This document shows positions 28,833-40,072 of a stretch of 64,000 nt of DNA, in pieces. The stretch's first letter is position 1, and every line of letters begins with the position of its first letter. Made by a program: the position numbers and the translations under genes. This DNA comes from Phyto melanocephala. Taxonomy: Eukaryota > Arthropoda > Insecta > Diptera > Rhinophoridae. The DNA lies in assembly GCA_941918925.1 (NCBI GenBank), contig OW799234.1, positions 12,848,501-12,912,500 on the forward strand. The letters are read 5' to 3'. The notes beneath the pieces are model-generated. The model saw only the letters and a list, made by a program, of their open reading frames with translations. It was not told the DNA's origin and did not search any database.

Positions 28833-29676
28833 AACAAGTAAGAGTGCTATATTCGGCCGTGCCGAATCTTATATACCCTTCACAACGTGTAGTCATGCAA
28901 TAACAGTAGTATGTATTTAAAAAAAAATAAAAAAAAAATTTTAAAAAAAATTTAAAAAAAAATTAAAAAAAAAATTAAAAAAAAAATTAAAAACATATAA
29001 TTAAAAAAAAAATTAAAAACATATAATTAATATAAAACAAAAAAAAAAAAAAAAAAAAAATTAAAAAAAATAATAATAAAATTTAAATAATATATAAAAT
29101 AAAAAATAAAAAAAAAAAAAAAAAAAATTAAAAAAAATTTTTTAAAATTAAAAAAAATAATAATAAAATTTAAATAATATATAAAATAAAAAAAAAAAAT
29201 AAAAAAAAAATTAAAAAAAAATTTTTAAAAAATATTAAAAAATTTTTTTTTGGCTCAGCTGGGATTCGATCCCACGTTTACTCTAACCAGTATACACGTT
29301 TGTATGTATGTATGTTGTTGTTGTAATGTTGTTTTTGTGAAAAAAAAACGAGGTGGTCGTGGTTTTATGTTCATATCTCAGTTGTTTATTTACCGATGTT
29401 TCTGATTTTCAATAGCGATCTACTCCCGAATATTTCTGATATTTTAATACCTCACCCGGGTCCAGGCGATATCGGGGGGCTTCAAAAAGTTGATTTCAAC
29501 ATACACACGGACAGACGGACAGACGGTCAGACGGACAGACTGACAGAGCTTAATCGACTTCCCTATTCATAAGCTTTCAGAAAATATATACTTTATGGGG
29601 TCGGAAATGAAAATTGTAGAAATTTCACACGGAATGACAAACCTATATATACCCTTTTTCACTGTGTGAAGGGTAT
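28833..29676 (+). mobile_element. HINE/DINE-1-like repeat A, nested
   Basis: Complete copy from AACAAGTAAGAGTGCTATATTCGG to TGTGAAGGGTATA, inserted into the A-rich region of the older copy. It is close in sequence to the copy at 15655-16407, including the A-rich pattern with ACATATAATTAATATAAAAC. Confidence 0.8.
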
Positions 29677-29811
29677 AAAAAAAATATAAAAAAAAATAAT
29701 AAAATATAAATAATATATAAAATAAAAAAATAACAAAAAAATATAAATAAAAAAATTTTTTTTTGGCTTAGCTGGGATTCGATTCCACGTTTAATCTAAC
29801 CAGTATACACG

Positions 29812-29896
29812 TTTGTATGTATGTATGTATGTATGTATGTATGTATGTATGTATGTATGTATGTATGTATGTATGTATGTATGTATGTATGTATGT
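29812..29896 (+). repeat. (GTAT)n tetranucleotide microsatellite
   Basis: About 20 uninterrupted GTAT units within the HINE copy, at the place where other copies carry only two or three. It encodes the artefactual M-Y-V-C repeat frame. Confidence 0.93.
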
Positions 29897-30239
29897 TGTT
29901 GTTGTAATGTAGTTTTTGTGAAAAAAAAAACGAGGTGGTCGTGGTTTTTTGTTCATATCTCAGTTGTTTATGTACCGATATATCTGGTTTTCAATAGCGA
30001 TCTACTCCCGAATATTTCTGATATTTTAATACCTTACCCGGGTCCAGGCGATATCGGGGGGCTTAAAAAAGTTGATTTCAACATACACACGGACAGACTG
30101 ACAGAGGTTAATCGACTCCCCTATTCATAAGCTTTCAGAAAATATATACTTTATGGGGTCGGAAATGAAAATTGTAGAAATTTCACACGGAATAACAAAC
30201 CTATATATACCCTTTTTCACTGTGTGAAGGGTATAAAAA

Positions 30240-30838
30240 GCAAACAAAATAAATATATGTATGTATATGTCATTGGTGGTGCAATATGAAAATTGGATTT
30301 TGCCACGCCCCTCCGCCCGCAGACCGAAAATCAAAAATCAGACTTTACAGTGTCTTTTTTTTATAAAAATTATGTGTAAATTTTTTTAATAATTTTTTTT
30401 GAAAAAGGTCCATAATGGGATAATTTCCGCATTTAATTGGCCACAAGTATTAAGTTAGTAAGAGTTGGAATTAGTTATATAGATTTTAGAAAAGCTTAGG
30501 ATATCAGCTTTTATTTAAAAAAAAAAGTCCGGACAATGCCCGGCCCTTTTTTTATTTTTATTTTTGTGTAAAAACTCTGGTTGTCATTTATTGAACAAGA
30601 CCAGTATATGTGTTTTTATGTTTTAATATTGGCATTCTCTTTTTTCTTGTTTTATGTTATTGTTTTTGTTATTTTTTAGAAAAGAGTGTGTGAGTGATTT
30701 CGGTCACTTAAGCTCACGTACAAAAAATTGTATCACGCACAATTTACAGGAAGTAAACATATTTTTTATATTAATTTTATTTAATTGTAATTTAAACAAA
30801 CAAGTTTTAAAATTAACGTTACACACCTTTATTAATTT
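30240..30838. other. intergenic
   Basis: No gene. A CCACGCCCCTCCGCCCG segment at 30302-30318 is reminiscent of the Helitron modules but isolated. Confidence 0.45.
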
Positions 30839-31408
30839 AAACAAGTAAGAGTGCTATATTCGGCCGTGCCGAATCTTATATACCCTTCACAACGTGTAGT
30901 CATGCAATAACATTAGTTTGTATCACCATCATATGAAATACGTACATATAAAAAACATACATTTATAAAAACATTCCATTGTAAAATTATAAATTTACGT
31001 ATGTATGTTAAAAAAAAAATAATAAAAATATGCCACGTTTACTCTAACCAGTATACACGTTTGTTTGTATGTATGTCGTTGTTGTAATGTTGTTTTTGTG
31101 AAGAAAACAAACGAGGTGGTTGTGGTTTTCTGTTCCTATCTCAGTTGTTTATGTACCGATGTTTCTGATTTTCAATGCCGAATATTTCTGATATTTAAAT
31201 ACCTCACCGGGGTCCAGGCGATATCAAGGGGCTTCAAAAAGTTGATTTCAACATACACACGGACAGACTGACGGAGCCTAATCGACTCCCCTATTCATAA
31301 GCTTTCAGAAAATATATACTTTATGGGGTCGGAAATGAAAATTGTAGAAATTACAAACGGAATGACAAAGCTATATATACCCTTGTGCACCACAGGTGAA
31401 GGGTATAA
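30839..31408 (+). mobile_element. HINE/DINE-1-like repeat, A/B mosaic
   Basis: Starts with the A-type hairpin end but finishes ATACCCTTGTGCACCACAGGTGAAGGGTATA, the B-type 5' hairpin. Like the copy at 61176 it mixes subfamilies. Confidence 0.75.
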
Positions 31409-31644
31409 TAATACAATTATTTAGAATCGAAATAATTTCGCTTTTGTAAAGCTCTGATTTTGATATTATCGGCCGTGTGCAAAAAACTTAATACAGCTTC
31501 ACAATCCATTGTTAAGCGATAATCCTGAATGTTATATGCAAAAGCTCAACATGCCTTTATTATCTTAACAAAATTTAAAATAGGGTTATACATATGTATG
31601 TACATATGTACCTACTTTAAACCTACACTAAGGTGAGATCTTTT

Positions 31645-32646
31645 TTATACCTTTTACCTGTGGTGCACAAGGGTATATATAGCTTTGTAATTCCATTTGT
31701 AATTTCTACAATTTTTAGTTCCGACCCCAAAAAGTATATATTTTCTGAAAGCTTATGAATAGAGGAGTCGATTAATCCCTGACCATCTGTCCGTCTGCCC
31801 GTCTGTCCATGTGTTGCTCGAAATCAACTTTAAGAAGCAACAATAAGTTCCTCAGATCTGTGTATAGTTTCAATCTTTTGGAAATATCCGGGAATGAATC
31901 GCTATTGAAATTCAGCACAATTGCCCCATAACTTTCTGAGATATGAGCAAATCAACACGACTGCCTCTGTTTTTTCCCATATTTTTACCACCAAAATTAA
32001 AATTGTTCAGCCATAGTATAATTTATAGGTACCTTTGCTACTATTTGTAGGTATAATATGCCTCTAGAGATATTTGTGAAAAATTTTGGATAAAGCGGGC
32101 TTTAATCGGTAAAGTTATAGGCAAAAATTTTTTTTTTGAAATATATATTCCAAAAATTTACAAACGAAAATCAATTTTTTCAGCTCCTAGACAACCGAGA
32201 GATTCAATATTGGTATCATCTGAAAGGACTTGACACGCGCAATAAAAGCACTATAAAAAAAATAAAATTCATGTTGGCCGCCACTACAAAATGGCGGACA
32301 ATAAATATATATATATATATGGGTCAAATTTGGTATTTTCAAATGTAACTTCTTGAACCGCCTCAATATTGGTATCAAATGAAAGGGCTTGACCAGTAGA
32401 ACACAGTAAATTATTAAAAAATGTAAAATCCAAGACATCAATATGGGTATCAAATGAAAGGGCTTGACTAGTAGAATAGAGATAATTACGTAAAAATTCA
32501 AAATCAAGAATGGCGAAGGAAATAATAAGGAAAAATGGCGTTTAACATGAAATATAGGTTACGCTACGATGTGGGATTACACCTATGTAAATGATGGTGA
32601 AAGGTATTATCAGATTCGGCACGGCCGAATATAGCACTCTTACTTG
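31645..32646 (-). mobile_element. HINE/DINE-1-like repeat, subfamily B, complete
   Basis: Begins TTATACCTTTTACCTGTGGTGCACAAGGGTATA (a 5' hairpin). It contains the GTCY run GTCCGTCTGCCCGTCTGTCC and two copies of an AATGGCGGACAAT/TATCAAATGAAAGGGCTTGA segment. It ends GGTATTATCAGA, the ATTCGGCACGGCCGAAT hairpin and CTTACTTGT. No rep or helicase. Confidence 0.8.
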
Positions 32647-33182
32647 TTATACCCGCCACCAAAAAAAATGGTGGGGGTATATTCATTTTGTCATTCCGTT
32701 TGAAACACATCGAAATGTCCATTTTAGACCCCATAAAGTATATATTATCAGAGTCCTGGTTTTATTTTAGGATGATCTAGCTATGTCCGTCCGTCTGAGT
32801 GTCACTCTGTTGACAGCACAACAGAGCTCGAATCGAAAAAGTTAGGGCGCTCAAATTTTGCCAGAATATTTCTTATACACAAGGTTGGTTTGGTATTGCA
32901 AATGGGTTAAATCAGAATATTAGGAGAGAGTTATAGCTCGTAATGCAAGAGTAGGCCGAAAAAACCGTGTCCTTCCAACATCGAACAAAATGAATTTGTG
33001 TCCAAAAGCATCAACGTAGAGTCATGAAGCTCCAAATATATATTTCCTTAGAAAAAACAATATTTCTCCCCAAAAATGCATTAGGAAAGGAGTTATAGAT
33101 CAAAATGTACGAAAATTTATACCGCACAGTGTCTTTTTCGATCTATTCAAAATTCAAAACCTCATAAAACTGACAGGGTATA
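32647..33182 (-). mobile_element. HINE-like repeat, subfamily C
   Basis: Starts TATACCCGCCACCAAAAAAAATGGTGGGGGTATA, a hairpin end analogous to that of subfamily B. It then has GACCCCATAAAGTATATATTATC and GTCCGTCCGTCTGAGTGTC. The sister copy at 55353 continues further; here similarity fades near 33182. Confidence 0.7.
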
Positions 33183-34640
33183 AAAAAAACTCTAAAAAGT
33201 GTTTATACAACTGATATTTTCGTACGCAAACAAACTTTGGCTCTTAGGGCTCTTGTTTATGTTCGGCTTGATTGTTGCTAAGGCGTTGTAGATAGAAAGA
33301 TTGTAAAAACGTTATGTGCGATTATATTATACCCACATGTGCTTAATTATTTTTGCGATTCCTTGATGAAACATTAATAGGGCAAAGTTTTAATGTATTT
33401 TCAATAGTTTTAAAAGGATTAAGGTATTTACCGGTAGCCATCATTTTATGAGGTTGAAGATCATTGACTGTTCATCACAGTATGTCCAAAAGTTGTTTGT
33501 TTGTTTATTAAAAAAAAAACCTTTTGTGGGAAATTTTATTTAGCTTTAATGTTTTGAACTAATTGGGAAGTTAGTTCTATAGGGGATTAAGGACATTAAT
33601 GTAACGAACATTTTGTTAAGCACATTTGCGTTGATAGAAGACATAAATGTTTAGAAAGAAGAAGACATTTGCGTGGAGGCTAGATTATATCATGGAGCGT
33701 TCCGAAAACTTCTTTTCAGTGCTCATTCCAGTTAATAATGGGTGTAGGAATGTTTGCTGATTTTCAGTTAAAATTTTTTCAATAATAAGACTTAGGCTTT
33801 TAGGTTCCAAGGGATATTGATTTTTAATGATATTACATTTTCGTTGTATCGTGTTAAAACAATATATTTTCTCAGCGTTTTTGTATGGAACTAAATTTTG
33901 TTAAATCGATTTTCTAACCAGCAAAAAATTTAAAGCTTTTATCATATGGATTTTAAGAGTAAAAGCTAAAAACTTTTCATCTGTGTTGAACATTATGAAA
34001 CGCAATATCTTTCGTCGCCTTGCAATTAAAAGTTGTCGTACGCTAATGCTTAACTACTTCCACAAGAATCATCACTCTATTGCTAACTCTTTTGTGTTTA
34101 GCTAAAGTCAAATAAAATACTTAAATAAATTGTATTTTTCAATAGTTTATACAATGATTGGAACGAATTTATCACTTTTTCTACAGTCTCGTTACAGCTA
34201 GTGATATGACAGTCCTAAATCCTAAATCTAGTTAAAAATTAAGCTGCTGGGTATATGCAAAGCAAACACTTTAAGGGCCATATAAAGTTAAGGTTAGTAA
34301 AAGGTAACTTTGGCAGAAAAAATTGCAACTTTAATTCATAAAACTTACGTTAAAACTTACACTTAATAATTCGTGTAGGTCTTTGGTTTGCTGATTTTCA
34401 AATAAAATTTTCTCAAAAATAAGACTTGAAATTATTTTCGCATCTAAAAGATATTGATTTTTGTTAAAATTACATTTTCGTTATTTCGTTATTATATATT
34501 TTCCCAGCGTTTTTGAATATAATTAAATTCTATTAGATCGATTTCCCACATACATATCAGATTTGTTGGGATCACAATTGAGGTAACGTACAGCACCCAA
34601 ACTGTAATAGCCCATTACGGATCCTCTCAAACCTAAGAAG
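33183..34640. repeat. intergenic containing a ~180-bp direct duplication
   Basis: Segments 33738-33920 and 34372-34555 share an order of words (TTTGCTGATTTTCA, AATAAGACTT, GATATTGATTTTT, TTACATTTTCGTT, CAGCGTTTTTG, GATCGATTT-like) at about 75% identity by eye, 633 bp apart. No coding region found. Confidence 0.6.
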
Positions 34641-35340
34641 TTCAATGAGTACTAATCTAACATATTCTCATACATACATTCTCCCAACTGCGTGCAGAAG
34701 ACAACATAATCTCCACTATATTATCGTGATCAACACTGCGGCCTATCATGCCTTCAAGATTTATTCACTCCCTATTAAAACGTGGGCAAGAAAAGAATAC
34801 GTGCTCAGCATTCTCCGCGACATTACCATCACAACTCGGACAGTACGAAGAAGTATCATGACCAAATCTGTATAGATATTTATGACCGGAAAAAACCATG
34901 TCCATAGAAGTCTAGATCCCCATGTGCACGCTTGTGCCATGCGACCATGAGTCAGTAATAAGAGAATACGTTTATCTTCCTTTCTCAGACAATAACCATT
35001 GCCGCTGCCACTCAGAAATCGCTGCAATATCTGAGAAGCCTCTGATCGGATCACTGTCATGTCCAAAGCGATACAGATACGACCTAAAGCAGCCATGTCC
35101 ACTCAATAACTGAGTGATATAATAGTTCAGCTTGACGTGTCCTCTATCGAACCATGTCATTTTATCAGGTATCAGTGAGTACGTCCATTTCCCCTTACCC
35201 TTAACCGACCAACGCAACTGCCATCTGACAATGTGATCATCCCTTGTAGCAGCTGTAGCCTCCAACTCAACTGGTAACATACCCGCAATGACAATAGCTG
35301 CCTCATCCGACACTGTCCGATATGCACTACACACTCGAAG
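34641..35340 (-). pseudogene. R1-clade LINE 3' relics
   Basis: Minus-strand pieces read S-A-Y-R-T-V-S-D-E-A-A-I-V-I-A-G, then a W-x-x-R-W...K-G-K-W segment, L-N-Y-Y-I-T-Q-L-L-S-G-H-G-C-F-R-S-Y-L and a C-P-S-C...A-E-H-V-F-F-S-C-P finger. These are the post-RT C-terminus of R1-type ORF2, as in the better copy at 36-40 kb. A Y-L-Y-R-F-G-H-D block occurs twice (near 34870 and 35075), so two fragments may be joined. Many stops. Confidence 0.72.
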
Positions 35341-35419
35341 GGTTGCCAGGATCTAAACTGTAAGCAATTTGACCAGACAGAATATCCATACAAGATAATG
35401 CTCTGTGACAAATCCTTGA

Positions 35420-35669
35420 CTTTGTGCGGAAGTTGCACGTAGATGTTCACCCTGGCTGTGGCTCGTCGGAATGGAGAATTCTTGTTCCGCTGGATTCGCA
35501 CATTATTAATAATTATTTGTGCATTAATTAAGGGAATTGGTGGCATCTCTAAGTACAATCCCTGTTGGTTACTTACATTCAGATTGGGGTCAGGACAATT
35601 GAGTTTTCCATTAAATTCTATCATCGTAGGCCTTGGTGTAATTAGCCCTTTTAGGTACCCTCCCCTCAT
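35420..35669 (-). pseudogene. unidentified coding scrap, faintly P4-ATPase-like
   Basis: A minus-strand frame with C-P-D-P-N-L-N-V and P-I-P-L-I-N-A-Q-I-I-I-N-N-V-R-I-Q. The spacing recalls the C-E-x-P-N-N-x-L...I-L-L-R-G-x-x-L-R-N-T block of phospholipid-flippase ATPases, but this is weak and could be chance. It reads into the R1 relic frame downstream, so no gene is claimed. Confidence 0.2.
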
Positions 35670-35689
35670 GACTTATTCCCGTCATCCAT

Positions 35690-36210
35690 AACGACATCTT
35701 CACCTTTGACTTTTTGCAGTCCAAATCTTGATATCGTCCCTACTTCTATTCATACCAGACCTTTACACACTCAGTTACATATTAACCCATTAACAAATTT
35801 ACCACATATTGTTATATATTTTAGTACACACTTTATTCATTTTGTAACGCTAATTAAAATCAATATTTTACAAGAACTAAGTCAATTAAGGTATTAATAC
35901 ATTTTATTTCATTTATCGTAATCGACCTTAAAACAAAAAAAGGTTTCCTAATGGGACTATTGTTTGTAATTTATTATGATTAAGTTTAGTGTTGTTATTT
36001 ATTTATTTATGATTTTTATTATTACCAGTATTATTAATATTATTATTTTTATCGTTATTATTAAGAATTTTATTATTATGTATTTTTATTATTATTATAT
36101 AATTTTGTTATTATATTTTTATTATTATTATATAATTTTATTATAATAATGTATTTTATTATTATTATATTTTCATTATTATATAATTTTATTCCTATTA
36201 TCTATTTTTA
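35690..36210. repeat. ATT/TTA-rich low-complexity region
   Basis: From about 35990 the sequence is dominated by TTATTA and ATTATT with interruptions, grading into the pure (ATT)n at 36211. Confidence 0.75.
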
Positions 36211-36241
<31 letters not shown>

Positions 36242-36243
36242 CA
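36211..36243. repeat. (ATT)n microsatellite, left flank of the R1-like LINE
   Basis: About 10 ATT units ending TCAT. The same TCATTATTATT pattern resumes right after the LINE's poly(A) at 39989, so this is the target of insertion. Confidence 0.85.
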
Positions 36244-36244
36244 T

Positions 36245-36751
36245 AAAGGAATCTCTAAAGGAAGCTGCAGTAGTTAGAGATCTGAAACCAAAGACAACCA
36301 TAGAGATACGGGATATAGACTGCACATCCACTAAAGATGACGTCATCACCGCTGTCTGCAAGGCGACCGGAACAACAGAAGGGGATATAACCGTCCGACT
36401 CACGAATCTCAACTCAAGAGACCAAAGAAGAGCTTTATCTCACTACCAACAAATGGGGCGAAAGGTCTACTAAGGACGGAACGCATCAAAATTGGATGGA
36501 CAAACTGCAGGATAAAATACCGAGAGGATGACAAACGCTGTTTCAAGTGTTTCGGGCTTGGACACGAACAGCGAGAATGCCGAGGGACTGACAGGAAAGC
36601 AAGAGGGCTATGTATTCAATGCGGCAAGGAAGGCCACTTTTTGAAACAGTGCAGAAACCCACCAAACTGCTGTCTCTGTACAGAACAAGGTAAATCCCCG
36701 ACGGACCACCTACCAGGGTCAAGAAACTGCAAAGCTGAAAGACAAAAATGA
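36245..36751 (+). pseudogene. R1-like ORF1 C-terminus with three zinc knuckles
   Basis: Starts mid-protein with A-V-V-R-D-L-K-P-K, a conserved R1 Gag block. After a frameshift near 36460 it continues R-I-K-I-G-W-T-N-C-R-I-K. Then come CCHC knuckles C-F-K-C-F-G-L-G-H-E-Q-R-E-C, C-I-Q-C-G-K-E-G-H-F-L-K-Q-C and a third C-C-L-C-T-E...H...C. The stop TGA overlaps the ORF2 ATG (ATGA at 36748-36751). The protein would bind element RNA. Confidence 0.85.
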
Positions 36752-39728
36752 AAATCCTTCAACTGAATATGCATAGAGGGAAAGTGGCAGATGCACTGCT
36801 GCCACAGATCATGATAGAGGAAATAGCGGACATCGCCATAATAAGCGAACAATATAGCAGGAAAACTGGCCTTTGGATCGATGATGACAGCACCACCGCA
36901 GCAATATGGATTCCAGGGGCAAGCAAACTTATTCCAAATAGAAGTGGGAAAGGAAACTGTTTCGCATGGTTACAAATCGAGGATGTCACACTTGTAAGCT
37001 GTTATCTCACACCAAGCGACAACATTGAAGAGTTTGAAGTTAAATTAAACGGTATCGAAGACTTTGTACGCACGATTCGGGGACACCTTATAGTGGCCGG
37101 AGACTTTAACGCAAGGGCTGTAGACTGGGGAATGCAAACTACTGATGCAAGAGGCAGAAGAATTATCGATATGATGGCAAGATCTGGACTGATACCGGCG
37201 AACGTGGGAGACACCCCCACCTTCAGACGACCTGGGTGTAGGGGCACTATCCCAGATGTCACTCTGGTATATGAGAGGACTCTGGGCAGGATAGCAGACT
37301 GGACAGTTCTTGAGAAATACACAGGCAGCGATCACCAGTACATATCGTACAACTTTAAAACGCACGCTGCAAGAGTAGAGGAAACGATGCGACATAATAC
37401 GACTCGCAGATGGAACACCGGAAAACTAAATGTAAGGACACTACTATTGGAAATAGACCAACGGACAAGCATGACTCCGGAGACGCTGGATGCCTCCGTA
37501 GCCGCGGAAATATTGATAGACACAATACAGAAGAGTTGCAACAAGGCGATGCCTAGAATCGGAACGAACAGGCGGGGGAAGAAAGCGGTACACTGGTGAA
37601 ACGAAGACATCGCAAGGGCTAGACGTGAGTGCTTTAAATGCAGGAGAAGACTGACTAGAGCCAGGCGGCAAGGCGATGCCGAAAATGAGAGAAACGAGTA
37701 CAAGGAAGCAAAGAGGAAATTGCAAGGAAAAATCTCTGAAAGCAAGAAAAAACTATGGGAGGCGCTGCGTGACGATGTAAACTCCAATCCTTGGGGAACA
37801 GGATATAAACTCGTCATGGGGAAACTCAGCTGCAAAGGCCCCGCCCCACCAATGAATGAAGACAAAATGACCCGGATCGTTCAATCTCTCTTTCCAGCAC
37901 ATGATAATCTGGAAGGGGAACTGATTCCCGCAGAGAATATGGACATCCCGCTTTTCACAACGGATGAACTTATCGCAGCTGCCTCGAAACTTAAATCCGG
38001 AAAGACGCCAGGCCCCGACGGCATACCATCCGAAGTTATAAGGGAACTAGCATATAAACGCCCGGAACTGCTTCTACATACCTTTAACAAATGTCTTACA
38101 GCAGGAACGTTCCCCAAAATCTGGAAGGCACAGAAACTAGTGCTAATAAGTAAGGGAAAGGCGACCCAGATTCACCATCAGCGTACCGGCCATTATGCAT
38201 GCTCGACACTGCTGGTAAACTATTGGAAAGGCTCATAAAGCCAAGGTTGGCAAAAGCCATTGACTTGAAGGGAGGGCTGTCAGATAGACAATACGGCTTT
38301 AGACCGGGTAGGTCCACAGTAGGGGCCCTTAGAGATGTCGTTCACGCTTTTGAAACTGCGCAGGAGAAGAGCAACTCCAGTAGGCCTCTGATATTACTGG
38401 CGACTTTGGACGTAAGGAATGCTTTTAACAGCCTCAGGTGGGCGGACGTTCTTCATGCACTGGAGTCTCGTTTTCAAGTGCCTATATATTTGAGACGGAT
38501 AATAGGAGACTACCTCAACAACAGAGAGCTTATCTACAACACAACCGACGGGCAACGAAGGATGCACATCACTTCGGGAGCAGCACAAGGCTCCATTCTT
38601 GGGCCAGACTTGTGGAACATTGGCTACGATGACATACTTCGGATGGAAATGCCGCATGACACGTTTCTCGTGGGCTACGCGGACGATATAGCAGCGGTGA
38701 TCAACGCTAGGGATATCGAGGGAGCGGAACGCAAGCTCAGACAGGTGATGATAAGGACACATGCGTGGCTGGACTCACACGGACTTAGCCTAGCTACTCA
38801 GAAGACGGAACTGATTCTACTTACCAAACGACATATACCGACTGAATTAGAATTCAATGTTGGTGAGATCACACTACGGACTAGAAGGTGTATAAAATAT
38901 CTGGGCATAAGTCTGGATTCGAGGATGACTTTCTCTAACCAGATACAGCATGCAGTCACAAGGGCGGCGAAAATAACAGCGCAGCTCAGCCGACTAATGG
39001 CGAACGTAGGTGGCCCAACTCAGAACAAACGTAGATTGCTGATGGAGACGAGCAACAGTATTCTCCTATATGGCTGCGAGTTATGGGGAGGGGCAATGAA
39101 ATGGAGGAAGAGAGCAAACGCCCTACTGGCCGTTCAACGAACGTCCGCATTGAGGATAACGTCTGCATACCGCACAGTCTCTGGAGCTGCTGCACTTGTA
39201 ATAGCCGGAGCAGTTCCTATTGACCTTAGGATACGAGAGCGAAGGAAGATATGGCAAAAGAAGCGGGCAAATACCCTAGAGCAAGGGGAACATAGGCGGA
39301 TAGTACACGAAACCTTGCAGGCTTGGCAAGCCAGATGGACAGCTGAAACCAAGGGAAGGTGGACTGCCAGACTACTTCCACGCCTTGAAAACTGGATTGG
39401 AAGAACAAAAGGAGAAGTTAATTATTACCTGACACAGATGCTCACAGGACACGGGTACTTCCGAAAGTACCTACATAAGGTTGGCAAATGTGGAACGCCC
39501 TACTGCATATACGAGGAGGCTGAGGAGATAGATGACGCCGAACACACTTTTTTCAAGTGCAACAAATGGTCGCAGCAGCGACAAGAGCTGGAAAGGAAAA
39601 TAGGTGAAATAACTGTGGAGAATATAATCCCCATCATGCTGAACAGCGAGAACAACTGGAGCGCAGTGAAGCGATACTGTGAGGATATACTACGGATGAA
39701 AAAGAAGGATCTGGATGCATCGGATTAA
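36748..39728 (+). pseudogene. R1-like ORF2: endonuclease, reverse transcriptase, C-terminal finger
   Basis: Starts M-K-I-L-Q-L-N-M-H-R, the APE-type endonuclease N-terminus. G-D-F-N-A and S-D-H-Q-Y supply endonuclease catalytic residues. The reverse transcriptase has K-T-P-G-P-D-G-I-P, L-D-V-R-N-A-F-N-S, A-A-Q-G-S-I-L-G-P and catalytic Y-A-D-D. The C-terminus has S-A-Y-R-T-V-S-G and a C-G-T-P-Y-C...H-T-F-F-K-C finger. A TGA at 37597-37599 stands where relatives have Trp (H-W-W-N). One base is missing near 38160 (after S-K-G-K), shifting the frame. The total of ~990 codons is the normal R1 size. It nicks target DNA and copies the RNA at that site. Confidence 0.9.
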
Positions 39729-39951
39729 GGATTAAGCGGAGGCCTGGACGCAGGCATTTATAAGGACGGGGCTGTTACAGCCATCAGGAAACCACCCCGA
39801 AGTAATGCTGGATGCGGTTCCGGGGTGGATTGCTTTCCAAGGGTGGAAGACAGGGGGTTTTTTAGTCGGTATTCCCATGGGGAGAGCCCGACATAACACA
39901 TTGGTGACGATCTTTGGTGTATGCGGAATCTGCATTTTTACCTCCTTACCC

Positions 39952-39988
<37 letters not shown>

Positions 39989-39992
<4 letters not shown>

Positions 39993-40009
39993 TATTATTA
40001 TTATTATTA

Positions 40010-40071
<62 letters not shown>

Positions 40072-40072
40072 G
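39989..40072. repeat. (ATT)n microsatellite, right flank of the R1-like LINE
   Basis: About 28 ATT units with one TCATT interruption directly after the poly(A) tail. Confidence 0.92.

Larger units (their letters stand above)
28625..30236 (+). mobile_element. HINE/DINE-1-like repeat A, split by a younger copy
   Basis: The left part (28625-28832) starts AACAAGTAAGAGTGCAATATTCGGCC. The sequence resumes at about 29677 with its A-rich middle, tRNA-like module, a long (GTAT)n microsatellite and the terminal GAAGGGTATA at 30236. The interruption is the complete copy 28833-29676. Confidence 0.8.
36244..39988 (+). mobile_element. R1-clade non-LTR retrotransposon in an (ATT)n target, 5'-truncated
   Basis: Contains the C-terminal part of ORF1 (gag-like), all of ORF2, a ~225-bp 3' UTR and a 35-A tail (39954-39988). 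It is flanked on both sides by (ATT)n. The 5' end begins inside ORF1. ORF1 has a frameshift near 36460; ORF2 has a nonsense codon at 37597-37599 and a one-base deletion near 38160. It is otherwise well preserved. Confidence 0.9.

Noticed and set aside
29813..30130. M-Y-V-C-repeat open frame, and similar frames at 15222-15464 and 21653-21925
   Set aside because: Translation of a (GTAT)n microsatellite and of the conserved HINE sequence; the same in unrelated copies.
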